64,000 bases of DNA from Flammula alnicola. Its lineage: Eukaryota > Basidiomycota > Agaricomycetes > Agaricales > Strophariaceae. The notes below the pieces were generated by a model that had not been told where the DNA came from, did no database searches, and saw only the letters and a list, made by a program, of their open reading frames with translations. This document shows, in pieces, positions 24,572 through 38,560 of the stretch (positions are counted from its first letter, which is position 1; each line of letters starts with the position of its first letter). The stretch lies in the NCBI GenBank assembly GCA_015499995.1, contig JADNRV010000013.1, positions 62,001 to 126,000 of the forward strand. Reading direction: 5' to 3'. The position numbers and the translations under genes are program-made.

Positions 24572-26546
24572 CTAACACCGGCAAGTAAGGATTCGAACGA
24601 TGAAGGGCTTCGGTTGTTGGTCTTGACCGTCTTGCCCCTGTTCTTGATAATCCTGCGCCACACCTATATCGCCGGCCCTGGCACGCACGTTACTGACGGC
24701 CACAGGAGCTGGACCGCCAGTGGGAACCATAGGTGATGTTCGACCATACGGTTGTTGTTGGTTCTTGAATTGCTCGTGCTGCTGCGAATATTCATACCCA
24801 GCCCCGATACCGGCGTTGGCGTACGGATGCTGTCCGCTGACTCGTTGGTTGCTTCCGATAGGGATGTGGACTTGCGCTTGTGCAGAGTGTGGCGTCATCT
24901 GTCCAGGAGTTAGGGCCGCAGGAACCTTCCGTTGCTTAGATCCATGTCTCACAAGGGCAGGAGAGGGAGGTACCACATTGCCTGGTTGTGCTTGAGAGCG
25001 TCTCCTATCATCACGATCTTTTCGCCTCTCTGTGTATCCGTTATCGTTCTGGACCCGTGCTAACATTTGGCTTGTGGTCTGTAGACAAAAATTAGCACAA
25101 GGATTGACTGAAGTTAAGAAAACAACGGACAGCTGAAGCTTCCCAACCTTTGCCATCTATATTCCATCAACGTAAGAAGGAGCATATATCAACAAATGAA
25201 GACGGCACACCATTGAGGAGATTCCAATCGAAAACGCTGTCATCTACATCTCCATTGCTCCTAAGAACCTTGGTGAACAATTCTCGCAAAAAGTCGTAAT
25301 CGGGGGTCTCTTCAAACCCAAGTTTACGGACGTAATTCAGATAGATGCCAAATTCCTCTAGAATGCGAAGGTTACACGGGTTTCCCAAATGACGATTATC
25401 TGTATTAAAGTTTACCTGGGAAGCCTTCGCAGAGCTCCTTGATCGGCGTTGTCTGCTTCTTTTCCCCGATCTTCTCGTATTTCTGTTTGTTGGTGGCGGC
25501 TTTAAGGCCTTGCCAGGGCAGACTTCCTCGCAAGAAATACATGAAGACATGACCAAGGGCTTCCAGATCGTCTCTGCGTGATTGTTCTGCGTCGTATATC
25601 ATATGATATCAATAAAGACAATAAATAGCCTAAGCCAACGTACCTCTGCCAAGATGAGTATTGATACTCATGTATCGAGCAGTACCGCTAAGACTCTTTC
25701 GCTCTCGATAAGGAATGTGTTGTTTCGTCTTTGGATCGCGGTATTGCTTGGCCATACCGAAATCCACAACGTGGATGACTTTGCAAGGTCAACATGCAGC
25801 ACCGAAAGTAGGGAGGCAAAAGCTCACCATTGGCGCCTTTCGTTCCTGGACGACCTATGAGGAAGTTATCGGGCTTGATATCTCGATAAATGAGGTTTTT
25901 CTCGTGGATCGTTTGTACACGGGTAAGCTGGACGACAAGTCAGAACCTATAGCATGATAGAAACGTGATGCTCCAGCTGACCATCTGTTTGGCTGCCATG
26001 CACACAGTCTTGATAGAGAATTTCCGTCCGCACATGTCGAATAGGTCTTCCAGACTGGGGCCCAGGAGGTCAATAACAAGGATGTTGTGGAGCCCCTCCT
26101 GCCCGAAGTGGTATATTTGCGGAATGCCGGCTGGCGCAAAGACGTTTAATGGTCAGAGACGAGACAGGAGCCATAGGTCGGGAATGAGAAGGGTGGGACA
26201 CTTACTACAGCCAGCCAATATTCGATATGAGCGACATTCATCCCGCAGTTGAGGAGCTTCAGCTTTTCTTGGTTCCTGCCGGACGAAAGTGACGTTTATG
26301 GTTAGAAAAGCGGGGTTTGACTGGTCACGACGGGGCAACGCACAAACTTGATAGCGACGGTCTGCGAGTTGAGAAGATTGGTGCCTGTACCCACCAGAGA
26401 GAGTTAGACCTCAAGAGCCAAGTGTCAAAAGGATTCTGTTTACCTTCGAAGATGACCCCGAATGAACCTTCGCCGATTTTCTTGCCAACGCGGTAGTGGA
26501 CACCCACGAGATTTGCCGTAGACGAGGCCTGCGAATGGGAGGTCAT
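24572..26546 (-). CDS. Casein kinase I (CK1), Yck/Cki-like
   Basis: The kinase domain is complete after splicing: [19 protein letters not shown] (Gly loop), [18 protein letters not shown] (catalytic Lys), [18 protein letters not shown] (catalytic loop), VVDFGMAK (the DFG motif) and [16 protein letters not shown] (the CK1-specific SIN motif in place of APE). The block [19 protein letters not shown] then LPWQGLKA is typical of CK1. The tail is Gln/Ser/Pro-rich and ends [10 protein letters not shown]. Two cysteines spaced by one residue at the very end suggest palmitoylation and plasma-membrane anchoring, as in yeast Yck proteins that end in Cys-Cys; that part is inference. About nine introns, several near 55 bases. 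It is convergent with the JmjC gene. Confidence 0.92.
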
Positions 26547-26777
26547 TGTTAGGAATAAGGGAGAGCAAGGGATAATAGGGCCCTAGCCGGCCTATTAGTT
26601 TGTTGTGCTGCAGCAGAGGGCAAGAGTCCAAGGCAAATAGACCGTCCCTGCAATCCAACTCCGCCCAAACTGAGTCTAGTGCCATAGTACATCCCAACAA
26701 AGTTCAAACACAGGGTCCATGATAAATTTTCGGTCTCCATAAAATCAATATAAAATACAACAAGACTTATATCTCAG

Positions 26778-29200
26778 TCAAATACACTGCAATACCATCT
26801 CCCTCAGTCTCTTAACAGCAAGAAAAAATGCAGCCTGCAGCGATCCGTTTCTCAACATAAAGCCCACTGATATCAGAATAGTCAGTAGTGACCATTTCTT
26901 GAACTTTGACAGTTTCCTTTGTCTCTCCCATGCTTCTGCACCTACTGCGTGGAACGCCTCCCATTTGGGACGACGGCAGAACCACCAGAATAGAGCTACG
27001 GGACCGGGGAACGTTCCAATAATCCGCGTTTTGCTGTCTCGGCCGGCTTGGTAATAAGAGACGCAGTCAGTCCACACCGATGTCTGGAGGCGTGTTGCAG
27101 CCAATGATTGTATGTCTCCGTGGCTTCTTCGGTGATCTCAAATGACTTGGCCTTGCGTTCTATCACAGGTGGATCAACTGCATTGCGAGGTTGATCTAAA
27201 TATGTTTAGTTGGTAAAACATGGTTGTGTTTTCACGCGACTGTGAGACCGACCTGCGCTTCCTCGCTGAAAATCACCGATGCGTGGCCAGAAGCAACATT
27301 AGGCCTAAAGCGCAACAATCAGCGCACGTCCGCAGCTGGAAAGTTCCAAACCTACCCAATAATATATACAAGTTCGGGAATCCAGGCACGCACGATCCGA
27401 CATACGCCATCACGCCGCCTTTCTTTGCAAAATATTCTTGCATCGTTATTTCATGACGTCCACGGACACGCAGCTGGGCTGGCTCCTGATTTATTTAATT
27501 TTATCAGCACCGCAGAACGCGTAAATGTGCATAGTGCGACGCACCACAGAATAACCTGTGCCAAAGATGATTATGTCTAGAGGGACGATTTCGCCGGTTT
27601 TCAGCTTGATTCCGTTCTCCACGATGCTGTCGATCCCATCCCATTGAGATTGACATTCGGCCTGTTGAGAGACTCTAGATAATCAGGGTCCACGATAATA
27701 CGCTTACAACCTGGCGCTACGAGCCGACAGAATGGATAAGCACTGGTTCTGGTTGAAATAAACCTCTATCCTACCATAGTTTGGAATTAAATTGGCCACT
27801 TGATCTTTTGGTGCTTTACTCTTGATGTAAGAAGTGAGCATCTTGACCAAAGATTAATTCAAACGTTAACATCGAAAAAGATGCCTCTAACCTTCCTCGC
27901 GAAATTTACCAAACGTTTGTTATCTTTGCGGAAAATCAAAAACTAAGGTCGGACTGCAGAAAAAAAAGTCAGCCTAGGAATCCCGCTAGAGGCACAAGAA
28001 TGCGTACTCTGGCCATGATCACATTGCGATACCACCGCATCAAGAAAGGTATATGAGCGAACATCCATTGAAGCCACCGGGGATAGTGGACGTTCTCCTA
28101 CAATATGTCGTGTCAGCTATCTGCAGTTTTGAGGCATCACAACAAGTAGAACACACCCGAGGAACAAACCACTGAGGCGTCCGGCAGAAATTGATAACTT
28201 GCACTGAAGGGTCCTTTGAAATCTCAGGAATAAACTGTGCTCTGCGAGCACACTCCTCGTCAACCTCTCTACCTCCAAAAAATAAAATAAAAACGTACGA
28301 CGAGCATCCATTCCCAATAACCCCAACCCGCTTCTTCTTAGAACAACATCATGCCTCCATCTCGCCGAATGGAACAGCTCCCCCACGAAGCTCTCCCTGC
28401 CTGGTATATCTTTTGGGTAAAGTGGGCCTTGGAACCCCCCAATCGCATAGAACATTACCTCCGCCTCCACCTGTTTGGTCTCGCCCGTCGTCTGGTTCTC
28501 CGTCGTCACCGTCGTCACCGTGTACCGCTGTGCGTCGTTGCTCCATTCCGCTGAGACGACGGATGTGCTGAGCACCGTGTGTCGCACGAGGTCGTATTTA
28601 TGCCACAAGTTCTCCCAGTACACACGCAGCTCGGGCTGGTTGGCGTAGTATGTCTGCCATCGCGGGTTCAGGTCCGTTGAAAGACTATACCAGTGCGCGG
28701 GTACGTCAGAGCCACAGCCCTGGAATTTCGTAAGGGTTGGTTAACAAGAAAGGAAAGATGACTGATTGGTAAAACCCTTACAGGATAGGTGTTGTCCTAG
28801 ATAATCAAGAGTAAGATGTCAGTCTTCAAATTCAAAGCAGATATGAAACCAAAATTCAAAGAAATCGTACCCTCCAAGTCCCACCCACAGCGTCGGCTTG
28901 TTCATAGATCTGCACCGAAATTATCAGTGCCGGAGTAGGCACGGGTTGGAGAACCGACCCTTACCGTAAAGTTATCAAAGTTAAGCTTTCTCTTGAGCGA
29001 AATCGCGGCAGAGATGCCCGCAAGTCTGTTAAGGGTAGTGAAAAAAATCAGTACTACGGTTGTACTACAGCCTCTTGCGATAGCACGCGAGGCTGGTGAA
29101 ACAGGGTAGGCATTTTTAGGCTGCCCGATCGACCGAAGCGATAGACATACCCTGCGCCTACAATCACCACATGTGGCGTACGCTTTGTATCTCCAGACAT
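26778..29200 (-). pseudogene. Baeyer-Villiger-type FAD monooxygenase gene with four apparent one-base frame breaks
   Basis: The reading begins at ATG 29198-29200 with VVIVGAGLAGISAAI (FAD Rossmann motif), then [20 protein letters not shown]. The fingerprint FVGELFHSARW follows and fits the F-x-G-x3-H-x3-W pattern of type I Baeyer-Villiger enzymes. Then come RVGVIGNGCSSAQFIPEI (NADPH motif), IIFGTGYSV, GPNVASGHASVIF and the C-terminal SVWTDCVSYYQAGRDSKT, ending at 26778. Homologous order and splice sites are otherwise normal. Continuous translation needs a one-base shift at four places, near 28340, 27645, 27170 and 27096, each as if one base were missing. No GT..AG intron of normal size repairs them. 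It is therefore a decaying gene or a locally error-prone assembly; the substrate is unknown. Confidence 0.72.
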
Positions 29201-29811
29201 AATTTCGAGCAGCGAAGAAAAAAAAGGGGGCCGCGACGTGGGCAAAAGACAAAGCGTCTTTAAAATAATGAAAAGGAAAAGGTCCACAACTTGAAACAGT
29301 GATGTAGAATTCAAAAATGCATATGATTCTCTTCGACGAGCTAAATTCGATACCTGCCATATGATTATCAGCACTACAGGGCCGTCCTGTGACGCTCAAA
29401 ATAACCCCTGCAGGCTGCAGCTGCGCAGGGAGGTCTAGTACTCCAACGGCATAGAGGTAAAGGAAATGTTATTTCGATATCACATGGCACGCGAGTTGGG
29501 AGAACGAAAGTTACTATTTAGTTCAAGTAGAAAGTATACAGAAAGCAAAAACAAGTGTATCGTGACTGAAAAACGCGAAGACGAAAAAGGTTGGGCGGGG
29601 ACGCTACGCTATTGCGATGAGCTGGGGAAGAGTTGAAAATGGTGTGGGGAAATATGATTTGATCGTATGTGCCAAGTCATAATAACCCCGAAAGCTAATT
29701 GAAATTGGGAAGCTCGGACCCAATCTCATACATATTATATCATACAAACCGTGCATTAACCGAGGATAGCTAGGGATAGCTGCAACGTCCTGAAAGGACA
29801 CAGCAACCGCC
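29201..29811. other. Intergenic region
   Basis: The 611 bases lie upstream of the monooxygenase and downstream of GID4. Open stretches near 29250-29400 are continuous with antisense or 5' noncoding sequence and show no domain. Nothing supported. Confidence 0.45.
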
Positions 29812-31450
29812 TCAGCGGAATTCGAAGCTTGAGCTGGTCTGTTCTGGAACATGGGTAAGAGACAGCTGTTGATATCTGGGGAAGTTATATTCTTAGAATC
29901 AACGATGTCACGTATGTGAATTTACTCCTTGACTCACGGTTCGGAGTTTTGATGATAATAGAATCCGCTCATCGTGGCTACCGGCGGGTTGATAGGTGCA
30001 GGGGAAGGGCCCTTGCGGCGGACACTAGAGTCCCGTCGTGTCCGAGAACGACTCTTGGTCCTAGTCCGGTGTTGGAAGAAAGGATGTGAATCTTCACTTT
30101 CGGGAGTCAGAGGTATTTCCAAAGCGGACTCATGCATGGCAGAGTCTTCTGTCGGTGCAGACGATGTAGAGGGTGGATTGAAATCAACACAGACATAATA
30201 AAACCCTAATGAGATGAAAATGTGTATTACTATGCTGTGCTGAGTTATCGTTAAAAGTCAGACTGACCTGCAAAACTAGCACCGCTGATATCTTGTACCC
30301 GATGGTCTGGCACCAAGAACCTCTCTTTCCACCTCATGAAGACAACACCACGATCTCGGTCATCAAGAGTCATATGCGGCCGTTTGGCTTCATGCCTGAT
30401 ATGCTTGAACGCAGAGAAACGAGACCAATGTACGAGATCCTCGTGCTGAGAAGCACCCCAATTCTGGGTTAGGAAACCATATCGGTTGCCAATAATCTCA
30501 GCATCGAAATATGTGGTGAGCTCGGGCCAATCGTCGGTTAAACCACGTATCCTGAGGTAACCACAGAGATTAGACGAGGCAAAGTTGACATCCTATTGGA
30601 AGCTCAGTGCTCTTTTCAATGAACTCAGGCAAAAGCAGACGCAACCTACCACGATGGTCACATTGACGTCGTAGCTGTTCCTACCGCTTTTCTGTGTTCC
30701 TTGAAAGATTGCCCCTGGGTATAGACAATGGTGGGCTCGAGAACGAACACGCAGCCGAGTAACATCTACTAATGGATCTGCGGTGCTTTGCTGCTGCTGC
30801 TGACGGGTCGGCGTTGCCTCATATGGAGTAGCGGAGGAAAAATGGCCCGGATGTCTGTGGCTGACGGGCACAGAAGTGATGTTACATTGAACGCTCAACA
30901 ATACGGGCTTCCTGGCGTAGCCCGACGATGTTATATGCGAAGAATGATACGTGTGAGCTGGATCCGACGATGGCGACGAAGAAGAAGATGAAGGAGAAGA
31001 AGACAGAGCGTCGTCAAAGACTGGCTGGGTGATTGGATCTGGTTGGGAGCGCCTCGTGTTGGGCAAAACAGGAAGCTCATGGGAAGCTGGTGGGCGCACG
31101 GAGTAAGGGGCGTCCTGGTCGATCCTGAGCTGCCTATGGTCTGAGGGCGAGGTGAGTTGTGCAGGGCGTTCCCGGCATATTGTGCAGACGATAGGCTCTG
31201 CGGTCGCGAGGAAGAAAGCAACGTTGGGGTCGGAGAGCGTTGAATGGCACGACGAGCAGACCTTGACCTGGACAGGGAGAATAACGTCCTGGATGTCGGT
31301 GTATTGTATTGAGGAGAACTGTTCTGAAGGCATCTCTGAGTAGTGTGGGGACAAGAACTGACGGTGATTATGAGCAGACAAATTGAATGCACCGCTCTCG
31401 ATCCTCACGTGCCACTGCCTGAAGTCATATTCACCCCCTGTCGCTCCCAT
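29812..31450 (-). CDS. GID4: GID4/VID24 substrate receptor of the GID (CTLH) ubiquitin ligase, with N-terminal CxxC pairs
   Basis: The C-terminal half is the Vid24 beta-barrel: FQGTQKSGRNSYDVNVTIV, then VNFASSNLCGYLRIRGLTDD, WPELTTYFDAEIIGNRYGFL, HWSRFSAFKHI, then DRDRGVVFMRWKERFLVPDH and ISGASFAGFYYVCVDFNPP. In yeast Gid4 this barrel binds N-terminal proline degrons of gluconeogenic enzymes. The N-terminal part carries two CxxC pairs (VCSSCHSTL and IVCTICRERP) about 27 residues apart, which could form a zinc ribbon. Ser- and Gln-rich linkers separate them from the barrel. The tail after NPP is disordered and basic, and a last short exon ends SSSFEFR. The first Met could be 31448-31450 or the internal one at 31331-31333. 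Confidence 0.88.
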
Positions 31451-32757
31451 TTCACCTCACAGCAGCAGTTTATCGCCCAAGCAAAAGATTATATCCGGAA
31501 CACCACAGGGCTGCCCTCTGTATCTGATATTTAAGTGATACCCTGCAAAGTTCAAATCCAGTTGCAATTCCATCTCACTCCGACCTCCCATGTTGCATTC
31601 TGGCAGTCGCAATCTCGCAGAGTCAGTCAGAACGATAACGGACTCTTTCGGACTGGCACGCACTCAGTTGCACTCTGAATCCTCGCGCGCATGTCATTGC
31701 CACGGTTGACAATGACAGCAGAAGACTCAATCCGCGAGACATCGTTCGATTGGTCTTTGATGGCCAGGCACAGAGTCCGGGTAATCCCGGAGACTTGCCT
31801 TTTGTAGGCAGACCCGTGTCACATTCCACTATGCCGATGGTGCCGTGGCGCGCAGACCAAATGCGGAAGTTGCTCCATCTCCCGCTCGCCATTAGCGACG
31901 GCGAGAGGCTATTTCAACCATTCCTCGACCGTTCCCCTTCTTTTTTAGGGTTTATAATTTTAAGTATCCATACATTTTAATAATATGTTATATGTGTGAA
32001 ATGCCTGTAGAGTGCTCTAAATGCCATCTTCCACCTCTCTATATCAAGTCACATGTGCTTCCTGTGGAGTTTTGTGGACGCATTTTCGTGAAATAAGGTG
32101 ATTATATATATTAAGGTATATTGACTCTTATGAACCAAGAAATAAAGGAAATGCTCGAGGAATGACGGAAATAGCCTGCTCACCGTTGCAGACGACGAGC
32201 ACAGGTGGGATGAGACCCGTGGGAACGAGCCGAGAAACTTCCGTATTTGGGACTTTACCTTCCTGCCGAGGCGTGGGTCCAATGCGCTCTGTGTGACTGA
32301 TGGCAACCGTAAATGGGAACTTATGTAATTTTGATGGATCTTAAAGACCAATCGAACTATGACTCCTCAATCCGCCGATTGGTCGAGATTCTCTAAATTT
32401 CGGCCTCATGACATCCCTGCAGCCGTTTCTTCTTGAGACCTGCAGGCTGCAGGCAGCCAGAAGCCACTTTATTTAGGTCAAATGATCCCCTTAGGAGTTC
32501 CTTGAATCCCTGGTCTAAATATCGATCCATCATTCCAGTTGTCCATGGCCACCGCATGTGCGAAGCAACTGCAATGATAAGTAAGCTACAGAACCCAAAA
32601 CTTTCGAATACTTTTATCCGATGCATCAATAGTCGTCTATATACTGTACACATTAAAATACGGTAAAATCCTCCAAAATCGTAATGTGTATCTTCGTATC
32701 TTCGTTAATATCGACAAATTTGTCGATATCTAAAATCCAAACCATCGTCTGCATATC
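31451..32757. other. Gene-free region between GID4 and the MFS gene
   Basis: The 1.3 kb holds the promoter of GID4 (minus strand) and the 3' flank of the MFS gene. Small open frames around 31623-31980 on both strands resemble nothing known. A perfect palindrome lies at 32708-32729. No gene is supported. Confidence 0.5.
32708..32729. repeat. 22-base perfect palindrome just downstream of the MFS stop codon
   Basis: The sequence reads the same on both strands across 22 bases, with half-site ATATCGACAAA. It lies about 29 bases past the MFS stop on that gene's own strand, so it would sit in its 3' untranslated region or terminator. It could form a hairpin in RNA or a protein-binding site in DNA. 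Confidence 0.75.
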
Positions 32758-35855
<3,098 letters not shown>

Positions 35856-36863
35856 TTGTGGAAATCCAACTTTGAAAAGGACCAAGAGTACGTGGACGCA
35901 AGCCGAATCAATGGAGGAGAAATGGCAGAGTTAGGTCTCCCACAGGCTTGTGCCTTTTGTAGGCCGCTGACCGAGGGGTAGACAAGTTCCGCAGGTCCCA
36001 TATATTTTTTTGGAATCGGGATCGCCATGCATGACCTCATCTCGGCAGCGTTGCCGTGTTGATTGTTCCGCCAGTCGGTAAGGGTCCCGCCAGCTGAGTG
36101 ACAAAGTTGCATGGTCAGCAGGTTAGATCATTATCCACAGAGAGCCTCGATTCTTTGTCCTGCATTCGTTGAGCTGGACGTTTAAATCACTGGTTGGGCA
36201 GCGTTAACAGTTTGAAATTCCACATATTGCCGATGCGGCCATCCACGCTGATCACACCGGTATAAATATAACTGGGGATGAAGCCAAAGCTGCACACGTA
36301 TTACAGAAAGGTCAATGGATATTTTCTAACCGAAACAACCAAAAAAAGTACCTCCCGGAGTTAAAGCCTAGTCTGAGTAACGCCGGTGTAATCTGAGTTG
36401 CATATACATGCAAGCGGTTTTAGCAACGAAAGACTAGCCATCCCACCACCAGCCATTGTACATGCCCCATAACGTTCGTAAACAGAACACTGAGAAGGCT
36501 CGCCTGTTCGTTCGGCAAGATTACACGCATCGGCAAGATGGGCACAAAAGAGGCAACAACTTCCTCACGACTCTTCGGCATAAATGCTATGATGTTTTTT
36601 TCATGCCGTTGCGCAGATACTGAATCAGCATGAAGTGATCCACTCAAAAGGACGGATCCGGTTGGAGGACTGATGGCGAAGAATATGGTAGCCGATGGAG
36701 GAGGAATAGTTAGAGATGAATCAGTTGTGGTCAAGAAAGGGATCAGCGGAGCCGTATGTCGCTTTCGGGAATCGCCATTTGCTGCAAACCTTAATCTGAT
36801 TCTTTTATTTCTTTCAATTTCAACTTTCTCTTAGACACCCTTCTCCTACACATCCTCATTATT
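35856..36863. other. Divergent intergenic region between MFS and Ran genes
   Basis: About 1 kb separates the two divergent starts. A TATA-like TATAAATATA occurs near 36252, too far from either start codon to assign. A pyrimidine-rich stretch just before 36864 probably belongs to the Ran promoter. No gene is seen. Confidence 0.45.
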
Positions 36864-38000
36864 ATGGCTGATCAGCAGCAACAAGTGATCCCCACATTCA
36901 AGCTCGTCCTCGGTACGTGTTCATTGCTCTCCTTTGCACGCTTGAATGGCATCTAATGCGATCTCTGTTCTTTCTCTTTGATCGATGTTCGATTTCTCCT
37001 CATCGTCATCTCCTGGTACACCATACCAACCACTGCGATCCATGTCATCTGCGATCTCTTCTGTTGGAATGCAGTCGGCGATGGAGGAACTGGCAAAACC
37101 ACTTTCGTCAAGGTATACCCCTGGCATGTTTCTTTGTTCGTTGACATCGCGTGCTGATCTCCTCCATTTCACAGCGCCACTTGACTGGTGAATTCGAAAA
37201 GAAATACATCGGTACGCGATAATCCTTCCTAATCGCGTTCAAAGTTGCCCTTGAACAACTTGGACGCGATATCTACCATCCTGACAATCCTTTCTTCATC
37301 AGCCACTCTCGGTGTCGAGGTCCACCCTCTCCAGTTCTCCACCAACTTCGGTACGATCTGCTTCAATGTGTGGGATACCGCTGGACAAGAGAAGTTTGGT
37401 GGCCTTCGGGATGGATACTACATCCAAGGCCAGTGTGGAATCATCATGTTTGACGTCACTTCCCGAATCACCTACAAAAACGTCCCCAATTGGCATCGCG
37501 ACCTCGAGCGTGTTTGCGAGAACATCCCTATCGTGCTTTGCGGAAACAAAGTTGATATCAAGGTTAGAAATCAATTTTACATGTTCCTTTATCCGATCCT
37601 TACTGATCTGTAACGATCAGGAGCGCAAAGTGAAGACTGGCGCCGTGACCTTCCACAGGAAGAAGAACCTCCAATACTTCGAGATCTCGGCCAAGTCCAA
37701 CTATAACTTTGAGAAGCCCTTCCTGTGGCTGGCAAGGAAACTTGTTGGGTCCGTAATCCAGAAATATAACATAGGCGTCATGCACTGATCGTTATCGCAA
37801 ATTTAGAAACCCAACTCTGGAATTTGTGGCCGCTCCTGCTCTGGCCCCCGCTGAGGTTGCTGTCGATGCCGCGCTGATGGAGCAATACGCCGCAGAGTTG
37901 CAGCGGGTATGTCCTTTCTATCATGATTTTCAACTTATTTTCTCAATTATCTTTCTAGGCGGAGGCCGTCCCTCTCCCCGAAGATGACGAAGATCTTTAG
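36864..38000 (+). CDS. GSP1: GTP-binding nuclear protein Ran (GSP1/spi1)
   Basis: The spliced protein has all G-motifs of Ran: [13 protein letters not shown] (G1), [15 protein letters not shown] (switch I), [20 protein letters not shown] (G3 and switch II), LCGNKVDIK (G4) and [20 protein letters not shown] (G5). The acidic C-terminus PEDDEDL is also diagnostic. Ran drives nucleocytoplasmic transport and spindle assembly. At least five introns occur, including one directly after the P-loop exon. Residues are almost invariant against known Ran proteins, so this gene provides good evidence that the local base calls are sound. Stop at 37998-38000. Confidence 0.97.
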
Positions 38001-38560
38001 GTCTATATTTCTTAGCATTGGTCCTCGTTCTGCTTTCCTTATCTTTTCTTTGTGACAACACCGTGTCTGAACTATCGCAAGGCTCTCAGACGTATACAAT
38101 ATCAATCACACTTTTTTTGCACTCCGTTCTTCCTAATCGATCACAATCCGTGCCATGTTGTAGTACCCTCTGGAAGACGACCTCAGTGGTTATGCTTCTA
38201 TTTTCCTCTCATTTTCTGCTTAGATGATGTCTACGAATACGAACCATTTTGAACGGAAGAAAAATGGACGGGTCGTAACTTTTTTCATCTTTGCCTCAAA
38301 TGCAAATTCAGTCACGAGCAACAAGAAAGAAAACTAGTTATCATAACATTGAAGTTTGAAATACATTGAGAAGATCTGTATGTAAGTTAGGTGGTGCCAA
38401 AATGCGGAACGGGTCAAGATGAAGACCAAAAAATGAACAAGAAAGCTGCTCGCGAAAGCCAGACTGCAAAAGTTTGAAAATCGCTAATTTCCACTCGCGA
38501 ATGGGGTCATGATGGAGACAGAAGAAATGTTCAAGTACCAGTATGCAGGGAATCGGCCGT
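38001..38560. other. Intergenic region between convergent genes
   Basis: The 560 bases contain the 3' flank of Ran and that of the unrecognised minus-strand gene. T-rich tracts near 38100-38120 and 38280 fit 3' untranslated sequence. No gene or RNA was recognised. Confidence 0.5.

Noticed and set aside
26778..29200. Programmed ribosomal frameshifting in the monooxygenase gene
   Set aside because: Four separate shifts in one gene, without slippery heptamers or conserved stems, is not plausible; decay or sequence error explains it better.
29400..32450. A shared 14-base CCTGCAGGCTGCAG in two intergenic regions
   Set aside because: It is short and built from overlapping PstI-like palindromes; not enough to call a repeat family.
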